Assembly (NCBI RefSeq): GCF_008119785.1
Contig: NZ_VSFA01000020.1
Location: 1-64,000 of the forward strand
Direction: 5' to 3'
Length of the DNA: 64,000 nucleotides
DNA from: Micromonospora sp. MP36
Lineage (GTDB): Bacteria > Actinomycetota > Actinomycetes > Mycobacteriales > Micromonosporaceae
The position numbers and the translations under genes were made by a program. Shown here one piece after another: positions 8,534 to 17,261 of this stretch (position 1 is its first letter; every line of letters begins with the position of its first letter). Under the pieces are notes generated by a model that was given only the letters and a program-made list of their open reading frames with translations, was not told the origin of the DNA and searched no databases.

Positions 8534-9643
8534 TCAGCGGCCGGCGCGACGAAGGGCGGTGCGGATGAGGCGGTTGACCAGCTTCGGATACTCCAGGCCG
8601 CTGGCCGCCCACATGCGCGGGAACATCGAGGTCGGGGTGAAGCCCGGCATGGTGTTGATCTCGTTGAGATAGACGTCCAGCTCCGGGGTGACGAAGAAGT
8701 CGACCCGGGCCAGCCCCGAGCAGTCCAGCGCGGTGAACGCGCGGGCGGCGTACTCCTGAACCCGGCGGGCGACCGGCTCGGGCAGATTCGCCGGGACGTC
8801 GTACTCGCAGACCTCGTCGGCGTAGATGTACTTGGCCTCGAAGTCGTACCAGTCGCGGCCGCCGATCATTCGCACCTCGGCCAGCACCGACGCCTCCGGG
8901 GCGCCGCCGGCCTCCCCCTCCAGCACCCCGCACTCAATCTCGCGGCCGACGACCGCGCCCTCGACCAGCACCTTGGTGTCGATCTCGCGGGCGGTGGCGA
9001 CCGCCGCGTCGAGCTGGGACCAGTCGTCGACCTTGGTGATGCCGAAGGACGAACCGGCCCGGGACGGCTTGACGAAGACCGGCAGTCCGAGGCGCTCCTT
9101 GTCCTCCTCGGTCATCGTCATCCCGTTGCGCAGCACCACGTACGGGCCGACCGGGATGCCCTCGGCGGCACAGAGCTTCTTGGTGAACTCCTTGTCCATG
9201 GCGGCCGCGGAGGCGAACACGTTCGCCCCGACGTAGGGGATGTCGGCCATCTCCAGCATCCCCTGGATGGTGCCGTCCTCGCCGTACGCGCCGTGCAGCA
9301 CCGGGAAGACCACGTCCACGTCGGCCAGCGCCCGGGGACCCTGCGTCGGGTCGAGCACCATGAGGCCGCCCGCCGCCGGGTCGGCGCGCAGCACCAGCTC
9401 CGCGCCCGAGCCGGCGGTGATCTCCGGCAGCTTGCGGTCCTGGATGGCCAGCTGACCCGGGTCGCCGCTGGCCAGCACCCACTGGCCCTGCCGGGTGATG
9501 CCGACCGGGACCACCTCGAACTCGTCCGGGTCCAGCGCGGCCAGCACGCTGCCGGCGCTGACGCAGGAGATGCCGTGCTCGGGGCTGCGGCCGCCGAAGA
9601 CGATCGCCACGCGGGTCTTGCCTGGGGTGGTCACTCCGGTCAC
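8534..9643 (-). CDS. ddl: D-alanine--D-alanine ligase
   Basis: Ddl makes the D-Ala-D-Ala dipeptide of peptidoglycan precursors using ATP. The 369-residue length is normal. The N-terminal VAIVFGGRSPEHGISCVSA, the HGAYGEDGTIQGMLE segment, ATP-grasp elements (VFVKPSRAGSSFGITKV) and the C-terminal LARVDFFV...YLNEINTMPGFT are all present. The gene converges on the DUF3515 gene and is divergent from the AAA ATPase gene. The conserved D-Ala features give no sign of a D-Ala-D-Lac (vancomycin-resistance) ligase. Confidence 0.95.
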   Translation of the reverse strand: MTGVTTPGKTRVAIVFGGRSPEHGISCVSAGSVLAALDPDEFEVVPVGITRQGQWVLASGDPGQLAIQDRKLPEITAGSGAELVLRADPAAGGLMVLDPTQGPRALADVDVVFPVLHGAYGEDGTIQGMLEMADIPYVGANVFASAAAMDKEFTKKLCAAEGIPVGPYVVLRNGMTMTEEDKERLGLPVFVKPSRAGSSFGITKVDDWSQLDAAVATAREIDTKVLVEGAVVGREIECGVLEGEAGGAPEASVLAEVRMIGGRDWYDFEAKYIYADEVCEYDVPANLPEPVARRVQEYAARAFTALDCSGLARVDFFVTPELDVYLNEINTMPGFTPTSMFPRMWAASGLEYPKLVNRLIRTALRRAGR

Positions 9644-9889
9644 CTCTTCGCTCGCGACTGCGGCTGGCCGTGCTCGCCGGGGGCGCTCACCCGGTTGACC
9701 TTACTGTGCGTGGCGAGCGCCGGCAGCCGATACCCGGAGACACGGCACCTCGCCGCGCAACCGGTCAACGAACCGTACACGGGGAGTAATCGGACCTCGC
9801 GCGGGGCCGCACGGCCGTCCGCCGGCGGGCGGCGCCGCGGCCCGAGGGGTGGGCGGATCGGGCCGCCGGCCGGCTACGCTGCTCGTCCT

Positions 9890-11161
9890 GTGAGCTCGGA
9901 TGCCCTCATCGACAGCCTGCTGGCCGCCCTCGACGCCCGCCCCGACGACCTGCCGCTGCGGCTGCACCTGGCCGGGCTGCTGCTCGACGGCGGCCGAGGC
10001 GCCGAGGCCATCGCGCACGTGGGGCAGGCACTCGCCCGGGATCCGGGCAACGCGCAGGCCCAGGCCCTGATGCAGCGGGCCCTTGGCGCGCCCGTACCCC
10101 CGGGGCAGCGCGCCGCGTCCGCCGCCCCGCCAGAGGACGACCGCAAGGTATCGCCGGCGTCCGCCGAGCCGGCGGGGGACGACCCGCTGGCCGCGTACGA
10201 GCAGGAGCTGGCCGACGTCGTGCCGCCGCGCTTCGCCCGGGCCGGCGACGAGCCGGAGCCCGTCCGCGGCGAGGCCGACCGGGTGTACGACGTGGAGTCC
10301 TCCTCGATCCGGCTGGCCGACGTGGGCGGCATGTCGGCCGTGAAGGAGCGGCTGGAGCTGGCCTTCCTCGGCCCGCTGCGCAATCCGGAGCTGCGCCGGA
10401 TGTACGGCAAGAGCCTGCGCGGTGGCCTGATGCTCTACGGGCCGCCCGGCTGCGGCAAGACCTTCCTGGCCCGGGCGGTGGCCGGCGAGATGGGCGCGAA
10501 GTTCCTGTCGCTGTCCATCGTGGACGTGCTCGACATGTGGGTCGGCAACTCGGAGCGGAACCTGCACGAGCTGTTCCAGGCGGCCCGCCGCAACGCTCCG
10601 TGCGTGCTCTTCCTCGACGAGATCGACGCCTTGGGCCACAAGCGGTCGCAGGTCTCGTCGAGCTCGATGCGGACGCTGGGCAACCAACTCCTGGCCGAAC
10701 TGGACGGCATGGAGGGCGACAACGAGGGCGTCTTCGTGCTGGCCGCCACGAACACCCCGTGGGACGTCGATCCCGCGCTGCGCCGGCCGGGCCGGCTGGA
10801 CCGGGTGGTGCTGGTGCTGCCGCCGGACGCCGAGGCCCGCGCCTCGATCCTGGAGTACCACCTGCGCGAGAGGCCGATCGCCAACATCGATCTGCGCCGG
10901 GTGGTCGCGGCGACCGAGGACTTCTCCGGCGCCGACCTGGCCCACCTCTGCGAGAGCGCCGCCGAGTTCGCGATGGCCGACTCGGTACGCACCGGGCAGG
11001 TCCGGATGATCGAGCAGCGGGACCTGGAGCGGGCGCTCAAGGAGGTGCGACCGTCCACCCGGCCGTGGCTGTCCACCGCCCGCAACGTCGCCATGTTCGC
11101 CAACGAGGGCGGCGTCTACGACGACCTGGTCGCGTACCTGAAGCGGCGCAAGCTGCTGTGA
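9890..11161 (+). CDS. AAA+ ATPase with N-terminal TPR-like region (Vps4/SpoVK-like)
   Basis: The 423-residue product starts with about 60 residues of helical, TPR-like sequence (LAGLLLDGGRGAEAIAHVGQ), then a linker, then a single AAA+ module: Walker A GPPGCGKT near residue 184, Walker B VLFLDEIDALG near residue 238, and the second-region-of-homology arginines (ALRRPGRLDRVV). One-module AAA proteins of this type form hexamers that remodel proteins; the client is unknown. A TACGCT hexamer (9875-9880) lies nine bases before the GTG at 9890, supporting this start over the longer open frame. It is divergent from ddl across about 250 bases. Confidence 0.85.
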   Translation: MSSDALIDSLLAALDARPDDLPLRLHLAGLLLDGGRGAEAIAHVGQALARDPGNAQAQALMQRALGAPVPPGQRAASAAPPEDDRKVSPASAEPAGDDPLAAYEQELADVVPPRFARAGDEPEPVRGEADRVYDVESSSIRLADVGGMSAVKERLELAFLGPLRNPELRRMYGKSLRGGLMLYGPPGCGKTFLARAVAGEMGAKFLSLSIVDVLDMWVGNSERNLHELFQAARRNAPCVLFLDEIDALGHKRSQVSSSSMRTLGNQLLAELDGMEGDNEGVFVLAATNTPWDVDPALRRPGRLDRVVLVLPPDAEARASILEYHLRERPIANIDLRRVVAATEDFSGADLAHLCESAAEFAMADSVRTGQVRMIEQRDLERALKEVRPSTRPWLSTARNVAMFANEGGVYDDLVAYLKRRKLL

Positions 11162-11174
11162 GGACGGGGCGGGT

Positions 11175-11405
11175 TCAGCCCGCTTGCGGCATGGCCCGGG
11201 CGTGGCGCCCCACCGCGATGACCTTGACCCGTTGCCGCCCCGCCCGGACCATGCCCAGCGCCATGAAGGCGCCGGCGATCCGGTCCGCCGCCTCCCGGCT
11301 GCTCGCGCCGACCACCTGCCGGCGCCGCTCCGGGCTCGTCCGCTCGTTGCGTCCCAGCCCTTCCAGGGGGCGGACGTCGGTGAGGACGACGAGGAATCGG
11401 GTCAT
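11175..11405 (-). CDS. small hypothetical protein (76 aa)
   Basis: A possible 76-residue basic protein (MTRFLVVLTDVRPLEGLG to the C-terminal HARAMPQAG). It could fold as one beta strand and two helices (SSREAADRIAGAFMALGMV). The family is not recognised. It stands alone, convergent with the AAA gene and divergent from the XRE gene. The ATG at 11405 has a G-rich but weak ribosome binding site. A longer upstream extension in the same frame looks non-coding. Confidence 0.45.
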   Translation of the reverse strand: MTRFLVVLTDVRPLEGLGRNERTSPERRRQVVGASSREAADRIAGAFMALGMVRAGRQRVKVIAVGRHARAMPQAG

Positions 11406-11596
11406 CCCCGGCCACCCCCGCCCGAGGGGCGACAGCCCGTCACCGTCATGCGATCCCCTCCCGTGCCCTCGGCGGTAAGGGCACGCGGCGATCGGGTCAT
11501 GGGGGAGTGAAAACCCGACCGCCGCGCGCCCCATCCCCTCCGGTCGCTCACCACCACCGTCGCCACGACAACCGGTGGTGAGGACGCGACCACAGA

Positions 11597-11625
11597 TTGA
11601 CAGGTGTGCACCCGTGAATGCAACT
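11597..11625 (+). promoter_or_regulatory. candidate promoter upstream of the XRE regulator
   Basis: A perfect -35 TTGACA (11597-11602) and a GCAACT -10-like hexamer (11620-11625) are 17 bases apart, about 55 bases before the XRE start. The rest of the roughly 270-base gap between 11406 and 11679 holds a GGTGGTGA/TCACCACC inverted repeat and no gene. Confidence 0.45.
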
Positions 11626-11679
11626 CTCATCGGGTTTCTCTCATGTCCATCCTCCCGTTAGATGTGCGACCATCGATGC

Positions 11680-12525
11680 ATGGCGCCGAAGACCGCCCGG
11701 GCCCGACGGCTCGGCATCGCCCTGCGTACCCACCGCGAGGCCGCCGGCCTGACCCTCGAGGCCGCGGCCGACGAGATCAACAGCACCCGGAGCACCCTGT
11801 CCCGGTACGAGAACGCCCAGACGCTGGTCAGCCCGGCCACCGTGCGCGCGCTGCTCACCCTCTACGGGGTCGGCCCCGACGAGATCGCCGCGGCGGTGCG
11901 GCTCGCCAAGGACGCCCGCAAGCCCGGCTGGTGGGTCTCCTACTCGTACCTGCTGGACCGGCGGACCATCGACTTCATCGCCTTGGAGGCGGAGGCGACC
12001 GGCATCGCCAACTTCGAACCCTCGGTGGTGCCCGGCCTGCTCCAGACCGCCGACTACATCCGCGGCGTGATGCGCGGCGGCCCGCACACACTCAGCGACG
12101 AGCAGGTGGAGCAACGCGTCCACCTACGCCTCGACCGGCAGCAGCGGCTCACGAGTGACGATCCGCCGATCCTCGACGCCATCATCGACGAGGGCGCGCT
12201 GCTGCGCCCGGTCGGCGACCGGTCCGTGATGGAGGGCCAGCTACGACACCTGCTGAAGATGGCCGAGCTGTCCAACATCACCGTGCAGGTGATCCCTCTC
12301 GCCGCGGGCTACCACCGGGGCACCCGGGGCTCGCTGCACATCCTGGAGTTCGCCGACCCCGAGGACCCGATCATCGCCTCGGTCGAGACGGTCGCCGGGC
12401 AGATGGTCCTGGACCGGCCGGGCGACCTGCGTACCTGCACCAAGATCATGGAGCACCTGCGGACCGTGGCGCTCAGCCCGGCAGCCAGCCGGGACCAGCT
12501 CCTCCGCCTGCTGAACGAGAGGTAA
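11680..12525 (+). CDS. XRE-family regulator with DUF5753 domain
   Basis: The 281-residue protein has an N-terminal helix-turn-helix (about residues 8-60, GLTLEAAADEINSTRSTLSR) and a long C-terminal DUF5753 domain (about 95-275) typical of the actinobacterial WhiJ-like regulators. These occur in many copies in filamentous actinomycetes, usually next to a DUF397 protein, and some act in development or antibiotic control. The ATG at 11680 gives MAPKTARARRLG, the usual N-terminus; an ATG 18 bases upstream is less likely. The gene is followed four bases later by the DUF397 gene. Confidence 0.9.
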   Translation: MAPKTARARRLGIALRTHREAAGLTLEAAADEINSTRSTLSRYENAQTLVSPATVRALLTLYGVGPDEIAAAVRLAKDARKPGWWVSYSYLLDRRTIDFIALEAEATGIANFEPSVVPGLLQTADYIRGVMRGGPHTLSDEQVEQRVHLRLDRQQRLTSDDPPILDAIIDEGALLRPVGDRSVMEGQLRHLLKMAELSNITVQVIPLAAGYHRGTRGSLHILEFADPEDPIIASVETVAGQMVLDRPGDLRTCTKIMEHLRTVALSPAASRDQLLRLLNER

Positions 12526-12529
12526 AACG

Positions 12530-12730
12530 ATGAAGGGCACGAACAGCCCCCACCCGGCGGCGACCGGCTGGCGCAAGAGCAGCCACAGCGGCGACGAGGG
12601 CGCGTGCGTCGAGATGGCGTCGCTGCCCGAGGCGGTCGCGGTCCGCGACTCCAAGGACCCGGCCGGCCCGGTGCTGGTCTTCTCCCCCACCGCCTGGACC
12701 GCGTTCACCGACGCGCCGCCACGCGGCTGA
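12530..12730 (+). CDS. DUF397 family protein
   Basis: A 66-residue DUF397 protein with the family hallmarks: GWRKSSHSGDEGACVEM near the N-terminus, VAVRDSKDP in the middle and the C-terminal FSPTAWTAFT. It is the partner of the preceding XRE/DUF5753 regulator; such pairs are thought to act as a regulator and its small antagonist or toxin-like partner. The four-base gap and a GAGAGGTAAAACG ribosome-binding context point to co-translation. The last bases of the gene are part of an imperfect direct repeat that continues downstream. Confidence 0.92.
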   Translation: MKGTNSPHPAATGWRKSSHSGDEGACVEMASLPEAVAVRDSKDPAGPVLVFSPTAWTAFTDAPPRG

Positions 12731-12825
12731 TCCCGACCCCACCGGCGCGGCCGGTCGATCGCGGGTCAGCACCACCACGCGGCTGGCCCCGCCCCACAAG
12801 CGCGGCCGGTCGGTCGCGGGTCAGC
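12721..12825. repeat. imperfect direct repeat of about 49 bp
   Basis: 12721-12770 and 12777-12825 are near copies, both starting ACGCGGCTG and ending CGCGGGTCAGC, with scattered substitutions. The first unit includes the stop codon of the DUF397 gene, so the gene end appears to have been duplicated once. Confidence 0.7.
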
Positions 12826-12888
12826 CGGCGACCAGCGCGGCCCGCTCGGTGCCGCCCTCCCGGCGCGGCCCGGCGGCGGAGCGGCTCG

Positions 12889-12924
12889 CCCCTGCCCCTG
12901 CCCCTGCCCCTGCCCCTGCCCCTG
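12889..12924. repeat. hexanucleotide tandem repeat, CCCCTG x6
   Basis: Six uninterrupted CCCCTG units. It is non-coding and likely variable by slippage. Confidence 0.9.
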
Positions 12925-12927
12925 CCC

Positions 12928-13030
12928 ACGCTACGAACTTGATGTCGTGAATGGATCGGTGCCTGGGGTCATGGACCGGTGCCGGGCCACCATCGCGGCT
13001 GAATCGTTGACGACATCAAGTTCGTAGCGT
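12928..13030. repeat. 21-bp perfect inverted repeat with 61-base spacer
   Basis: 12928-12948 and 13010-13030 are exact reverse complements (left arm begins ACGCTACGAACTTGATG). The spacer carries a 13-bp direct repeat with one mismatch (12951-12963, 12971-12983). The 103-bp unit could be a MITE-like element or a terminator hairpin. No target-site duplication is visible. Confidence 0.75.
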
Positions 13031-13266
13031 CCGTCGGGTGACACCCGGTCCGGCCCGGCGGCAACCCATACACGAGCCCGGCTCTACCGCCCGCGGGTGG
13101 CCGAAGGGCGCGCGCCCGCAAGGCTGCCGGGCGGAAAAGGACTGGCGGCCACTCCGGCAACCACCGGCCGGCCACTCCCGCAGCGCCCCTGGCCGGTCAC
13201 CGCAGCCACCGGGGCCGAGGGGGTTCCGGCCACCGAACCGATCGGTCGGCAGCGGCGGTGCGCGGC

Positions 13267-14058
13267 TCAGCCGGGCCGGCGGGCGGTGAGGGCCGTCGCC
13301 TCCAGGTCCTCGTCGTGCACCACGGTCGGCACCAGGCCCGCGTCGGCCAGCACCCCGCAGAGCGCCTCGGCCTGGCCGGCGCTGGACTCCACGGCCAGGT
13401 GCCCACCCGGGGCGAGCCACTCGGCCGCGCCGACCGCGACCCGGCGCAGCACGGCCAACCCGTCCGCGCCGCCGTCCAGCGCCACCGGCGCCTCGTACAG
13501 CCTCGCCTCCGGCGGCAGCAGCGCCACCGCGTCGCTCGGCACGTACGGGGCGTTGGCCACCACCAGATCCAGCCGGCCCCGCCACTCGGGCGGGACGGGC
13601 CCGAACAGGTCGCCCTGGTAGACGGGCACCCCGAGCGGGGCGAGGTTGCGCCGGGCACAGGCCACGGCGACCGGATCGATGTCGGCGGCGGCCAGCCAGC
13701 GCGGGCCGAGCCGGCGGTGCAGCACCAGCGCGGCGGCGCCCGAGCCGCAGCAGAGGTCCAGCACAGCGGGCGCCGGGCCGGCCACCGCCGCCGCGCTGGC
13801 GACCAGCAGGGCGGTCCGCCCCCGGGGCACGAAGACCCCGGGGTCGACGGCGACCCGCACGCCACAGAACTCGGCCCAGCCGAGCAGTTGCTCCAACGGC
13901 AGGCCAGCGACCCGGCGGTCGACCAGGTCGGTCAGCGCCTCGGCCGAGTCGGCCGCGGCCATCAGCAGGTCCGCCTCGTCCTCGGCGAAGACGCAACCGG
14001 CGGCGCGCAGCCGGGCGACGAGGGCAGGACGATCGGGAGAGAACAGGGATGGTGCCAT
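13267..14058 (-). CDS. PrmC-like putative protein-(glutamine-N5) methyltransferase
   Basis: The 263-residue protein is related to the release-factor glutamine methyltransferase PrmC. It has an N-terminal helical domain, PRGRTALLV before the core, the S-adenosylmethionine motif VLDLCCGSGAAAL, AAADIDPVAV, and the catalytic-pocket motif. The pocket motif reads NAPYVPS instead of the classical NPPY, matching an actinobacterial paralogue group of unknown substrate (as I recall, TIGR03704). A genuine prmC is expected elsewhere, near prfA. The ATG at 14058 gives MAPSLFSPDRPAL. It stands alone. Confidence 0.8.
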   Translation of the reverse strand: MAPSLFSPDRPALVARLRAAGCVFAEDEADLLMAAADSAEALTDLVDRRVAGLPLEQLLGWAEFCGVRVAVDPGVFVPRGRTALLVASAAAVAGPAPAVLDLCCGSGAAALVLHRRLGPRWLAAADIDPVAVACARRNLAPLGVPVYQGDLFGPVPPEWRGRLDLVVANAPYVPSDAVALLPPEARLYEAPVALDGGADGLAVLRRVAVGAAEWLAPGGHLAVESSAGQAEALCGVLADAGLVPTVVHDEDLEATALTARRPG

Positions 14059-14224
14059 GGGATGCCTTTCGGGAACGCTCGTCGGCGCTCCCGGCGTCGC
14101 CTAGTCCCGAGGCGGCGCGGACTCGGAGGGAGCGCCGGTCCTTCGCTGGTGGATCGGTGTCACCTCCTCCGGTCGGGGCCCGCGCGGGCCGTGGCTGCCC
14201 GTCACCTTAGCGGAGCCGGCGCGG

Positions 14225-15340
14225 TCAGGCCGCGCCGGTGTCCAGGGCGGCGGCCACGTCGGCCACCAGATCGGCCGGATCCTCGATCCCGCAGGACAGC
14301 CGGACGAAGCCGGGTGCGGTGTCGTCGCCCCACTGGGCCCGCCGGTCGGCCGTGGTGTGCAGCCCGCCGAACGAGGTGGCGGCGGCGACCAACCGGGACG
14401 CGTCCAGGAACCGGGCCACCCGGACGGCGTCGCCAAGGTCGAACGAGAGCACGCCGGGCATCCGTCGCATCTGGACCGAGGCGACCGGGTAGGCCGGGTC
14501 CGCTGGCAGCCCGGGCCAGCGCAGGCCGGTGACGTCGGTGCGGCCGGCGAGCAGCCGGGCGAGCGCCTCGGCGTTGGCGGTCTGCCGGGCCAGCCGCAGG
14601 TCCACGGTCGCCAGCGAGCGGTGGGCCAGCCAGCAGTCGAACGCCCCGGGCACCCCGCCGGTGGTGGTCCGCCACGCGGTGATCGGGTCGAGCAGCTCGG
14701 CGGAGCGGGTCGCCACGTATCCGAGCAGCAGGTCGGAGTGGCCGGTGAGCGCCTTGGTGCCGGAGGCGACCACCACGTCGGCCCCGAGGTCCAGCGGGCG
14801 CTGCCCGAGCGGGGTGGCGGTGGTGTTGTCCACCGCGACCAGCGCCCCGGCGGCGTGCGCGGCGGCGGCCAGCGCCGGCACGTCGACCACGTCCAGGCCG
14901 GGGTTCGCCGGGGTCTCCAGCAGCACCAGGCGGACACCCTCGAACGAGGGGTACGGCCCGGCGGTCGGCACGAAGCGGACGTGCACCCCGATGCCCTCCA
15001 GGGTGGCGGTGGCGAACGCGCGGACCGGGAAGTAGCCGTCGGCGGGGAGGAGCACGGTGTCCCCGGGGCGCAGCAGCGCCAGCAGCAGCCCGGTGATGGC
15101 CGCCTGGCCGCTGGCGAAGACCCGGCAGTCCCCGCCCTCCAACTCCCCGACGGCCGCCTCCAGCAGCCGCCGGGTGGGGTTGTCCGGCCGGCCGTACCCG
15201 TTGGGTGCCGCCGACGGCCCCTGCCACGGGTCGAGATGGTAGGGCGCGGCGAAGACCGGTCCGGGCAGGAACGGCTGCCCGGGCGCCGGCGCCGGCAGCC
15301 CGGCGTGCACGCTGCGGGTGCCGTCACCCCAGTCGGTCAT
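14225..15340 (-). CDS. Cys/Met-metabolism PLP-dependent enzyme (cystathionine gamma-lyase-like)
   Basis: The 371-residue protein belongs to the Cys/Met-metabolism PLP family (cystathionine gamma-synthase/lyase, methionine gamma-lyase). Visible are GYGRPDNPTRRLLEAAVGELE, the cofactor-binding ASGQAAI, LVAVDNTTATPLG, and the Schiff-base lysine in SGTKALTGHSD near residue 196. Which reaction it catalyses is not decided by these motifs; annotations in related genomes usually say cystathionine gamma-lyase. It sits upstream of the PrmC-like gene on the same strand, 166 bases away, and behind gpsA. Confidence 0.85.
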   Translation of the reverse strand: MTDWGDGTRSVHAGLPAPAPGQPFLPGPVFAAPYHLDPWQGPSAAPNGYGRPDNPTRRLLEAAVGELEGGDCRVFASGQAAITGLLLALLRPGDTVLLPADGYFPVRAFATATLEGIGVHVRFVPTAGPYPSFEGVRLVLLETPANPGLDVVDVPALAAAAHAAGALVAVDNTTATPLGQRPLDLGADVVVASGTKALTGHSDLLLGYVATRSAELLDPITAWRTTTGGVPGAFDCWLAHRSLATVDLRLARQTANAEALARLLAGRTDVTGLRWPGLPADPAYPVASVQMRRMPGVLSFDLGDAVRVARFLDASRLVAAATSFGGLHTTADRRAQWGDDTAPGFVRLSCGIEDPADLVADVAAALDTGAA

Positions 15341-15418
15341 GCCGCCGCCTCGCTCCGCTCGGCGGCCGCACGAGGCTCGACCGCACAGTGCCCGATGATT
15401 CGCTCGCTCATCGCCATC

Positions 15419-16426
15419 TCACTCGTACGACTCGGGCTTCGCGGTCCGGCTCATCAGCGCGTCCACGGCGAGCCGCGGGTCCATCCCCTCGTGGCAGATC
15501 CGCTCGATCTGCTCGGTGATCGGCATCTCCACGCCGTGCGCGCGGGCCAGGTCCCGGATGGCCAGGCAGCTCTTCACCCCCTCGGCGGTCTGCCGGGTGG
15601 CCGCCTGGGCCTGCTCGAGGGTCTCCCCCCGGCCCAGGTGCTCGCCGAAGGTGCGGTTGCGGGCCAGCGGCGAGGAGCAGGACGCCACCAGGTCACCCAT
15701 GCCGGCCAAGCCGGCGAAGGTTATCGGGTCGGCGCCGAGCGCCACGCCCAGCCGGGCGGTCTCGGCCAGTCCGCGGGTCATCAGCATGGCCCGGGTGTTG
15801 TCGCCGAAGCCCATCGCCGTGGCGATCCCGTACGCCAGGGCGATGACGTTCTTCACCGCCCCGCCCAGCTCGCAGCCGATCACGTCGTCGTTGGTGTACG
15901 GGCGGAAGTACGGCGTCCGGATCGACGACTGGACCAGGGCGGCCCGGCGGCTGTCGGTGCCGGCGACCACGGTGGCGGCGGGCTGTTCGGCGGCGATCTC
16001 CGGGGCCAGGTTGGGCCCGGAGACGACCACCACCCGGTCGGCGGGCACGCCCGCGGTCTCCATGATCACCTGGCTCATCCGCTTGGTGGTGCCCAGCTCG
16101 ATGCCCTTCATCAGGGAGACGAGCGTGGCGTCGGGTGCCAGATGGGGGGTCCAGTCGGCCAGGTTGGCGCGCAGCGTCTGCGACGGCACGGAGAGCACCA
16201 CCACCTCCGCTCCGGCGATCGCCTCCTCGGCGTCCCCGGTCGCGGTGACCCGGTCGGGCAGCCGGACGTCCGGCAGGTAGTCCGGATTGCGGCGCTCGGT
16301 GCGGATCGCGTCGGCCACCGACCGCCGCCGCGCCAGGATCGTCACGTCCCGGCCGGCGTCGGCGAGGATCTTGGCGAACGCCGTCCCCCACGACCCCGCC
16401 CCCAGCACGGCAACATGACCGGTCAT
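15419..16426 (-). CDS. gpsA: glycerol-3-phosphate dehydrogenase [NAD(P)+]
   Basis: GpsA reduces dihydroxyacetone phosphate to sn-glycerol 3-phosphate for phospholipid synthesis. The 335-residue protein starts with the Rossmann motif VLGAGSWGTAFAKILADAG and contains VSGPNLAPEIA, the catalytic ELGGAVKNVIALAYGIA lysine segment and GLAGMGDL. Its start overlaps the stop of the PlsC-like acyltransferase gene by four bases (ATGA), so both steps of early phospholipid assembly are translationally coupled. Confidence 0.95.
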   Translation of the reverse strand: MTGHVAVLGAGSWGTAFAKILADAGRDVTILARRRSVADAIRTERRNPDYLPDVRLPDRVTATGDAEEAIAGAEVVVLSVPSQTLRANLADWTPHLAPDATLVSLMKGIELGTTKRMSQVIMETAGVPADRVVVVSGPNLAPEIAAEQPAATVVAGTDSRRAALVQSSIRTPYFRPYTNDDVIGCELGGAVKNVIALAYGIATAMGFGDNTRAMLMTRGLAETARLGVALGADPITFAGLAGMGDLVASCSSPLARNRTFGEHLGRGETLEQAQAATRQTAEGVKSCLAIRDLARAHGVEMPITEQIERICHEGMDPRLAVDALMSRTAKPESYE

Positions 16427-17148
16427 TCACTCACCTCGCGGGTACGCGTACGGGCGGGACGCTCCCAGAGCGGTGGTGGGGTGCCGCCGCGGATCTCGGC
16501 GACCAGGTCACGGATCCGCAGCATGATCGTGTCGGTCATCTCCTCCAGGACCGCCCGGGACGGGGTGGCGCCCGCCCAGCGACTCAGGTCGACCGGCGGC
16601 CCGGCGACCACGGTCACCGGGGTCCGCGGACGCAGCCGCAAGCGGGCCGTCCGGGGGTCGAACATCTGCTCCGGCCCCCACATGGCGATGGGGATCACCG
16701 GCGCGCCGGTGGCCAGCGCCAGCCGGGCCGCCCCGGTCTTGCCCTTCATCGGCCACAGGTCCGGTTCGCGGGTGGTGGTCCCCTCCGGATAGATCACCAC
16801 GGCGCCACCGTCGCGCACGGCGGCGACCAGCGTGTCCAGCGACCTGGCCGCCTCGACCGTGCCGCGCTCCACCGGGATCTGCCGGCACCGGTGCAGGATC
16901 CAGCCGATCACCGGCACCCGGAACACGCTGGCCTTGCCCAGGAACTGCGGCCAGCGCCCGGAGTCGTAGATGAAGTGCGCGGAGACCAGCGGGTCGGCGT
17001 GCGAGATGTGGTTGGGCACGATGATGAAGCCGCCGTCACGGCGCAGGTGCTCCATGCCCCGCCAGGTGCGCTGCGTCCACACGTTCAGCACCGGCTTGAC
17101 CAGCACCACGGCCAATCGTGGCCAGAATCCCACCTTTCGCCGCGCCAC
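16423..17148 (-). CDS. PlsC-type 1-acylglycerol-3-phosphate acyltransferase
   Basis: The 241-residue protein carries the acyltransferase motifs HX4D (NHISHADP) and YPEGTTTRE, and a basic, membrane-associating N-terminus (VARRKVGFWPRLAVVLVKPV). It should transfer an acyl chain to lysophosphatidic acid at the inner membrane face. The GTG at 17148 is preceded by AGGAGGAGACAGG, a strong ribosome binding site, and is preferred over a GTG 36 bases upstream. It is coupled to gpsA by a 4-base overlap and is divergent from cofC. Confidence 0.88.
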   Translation of the reverse strand: MARRKVGFWPRLAVVLVKPVLNVWTQRTWRGMEHLRRDGGFIIVPNHISHADPLVSAHFIYDSGRWPQFLGKASVFRVPVIGWILHRCRQIPVERGTVEAARSLDTLVAAVRDGGAVVIYPEGTTTREPDLWPMKGKTGAARLALATGAPVIPIAMWGPEQMFDPRTARLRLRPRTPVTVVAGPPVDLSRWAGATPSRAVLEEMTDTIMLRIRDLVAEIRGGTPPPLWERPARTRTREVSE

Positions 17149-17261
17149 CCTGTCTCCTCCTCGTGCCCCGACCCACGCACCCACGCCCGCGACGAAATCA
17201 TGCCTGCTCGCCCTGGGTCCGGCCAGTGAGGGTACCGCCGTCCCACTGGCAGGATGGTCAC

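Larger units (their letters stand above)
12731..13266. other. non-coding, repeat-rich gap
   Basis: No convincing gene is seen in these 536 bases. They hold the second unit of the 49-bp direct repeat, a CCCCTG hexanucleotide tract, a 21-bp inverted repeat with a 61-base loop, and about 230 bases of featureless GC-rich sequence. Confidence 0.6.

Noticed and set aside
12889..13030. CRISPR array
   Set aside because: The repeats are a hexanucleotide tract and a single inverted repeat; there are no regularly spaced repeats with unique spacers, and no cas genes in the window.
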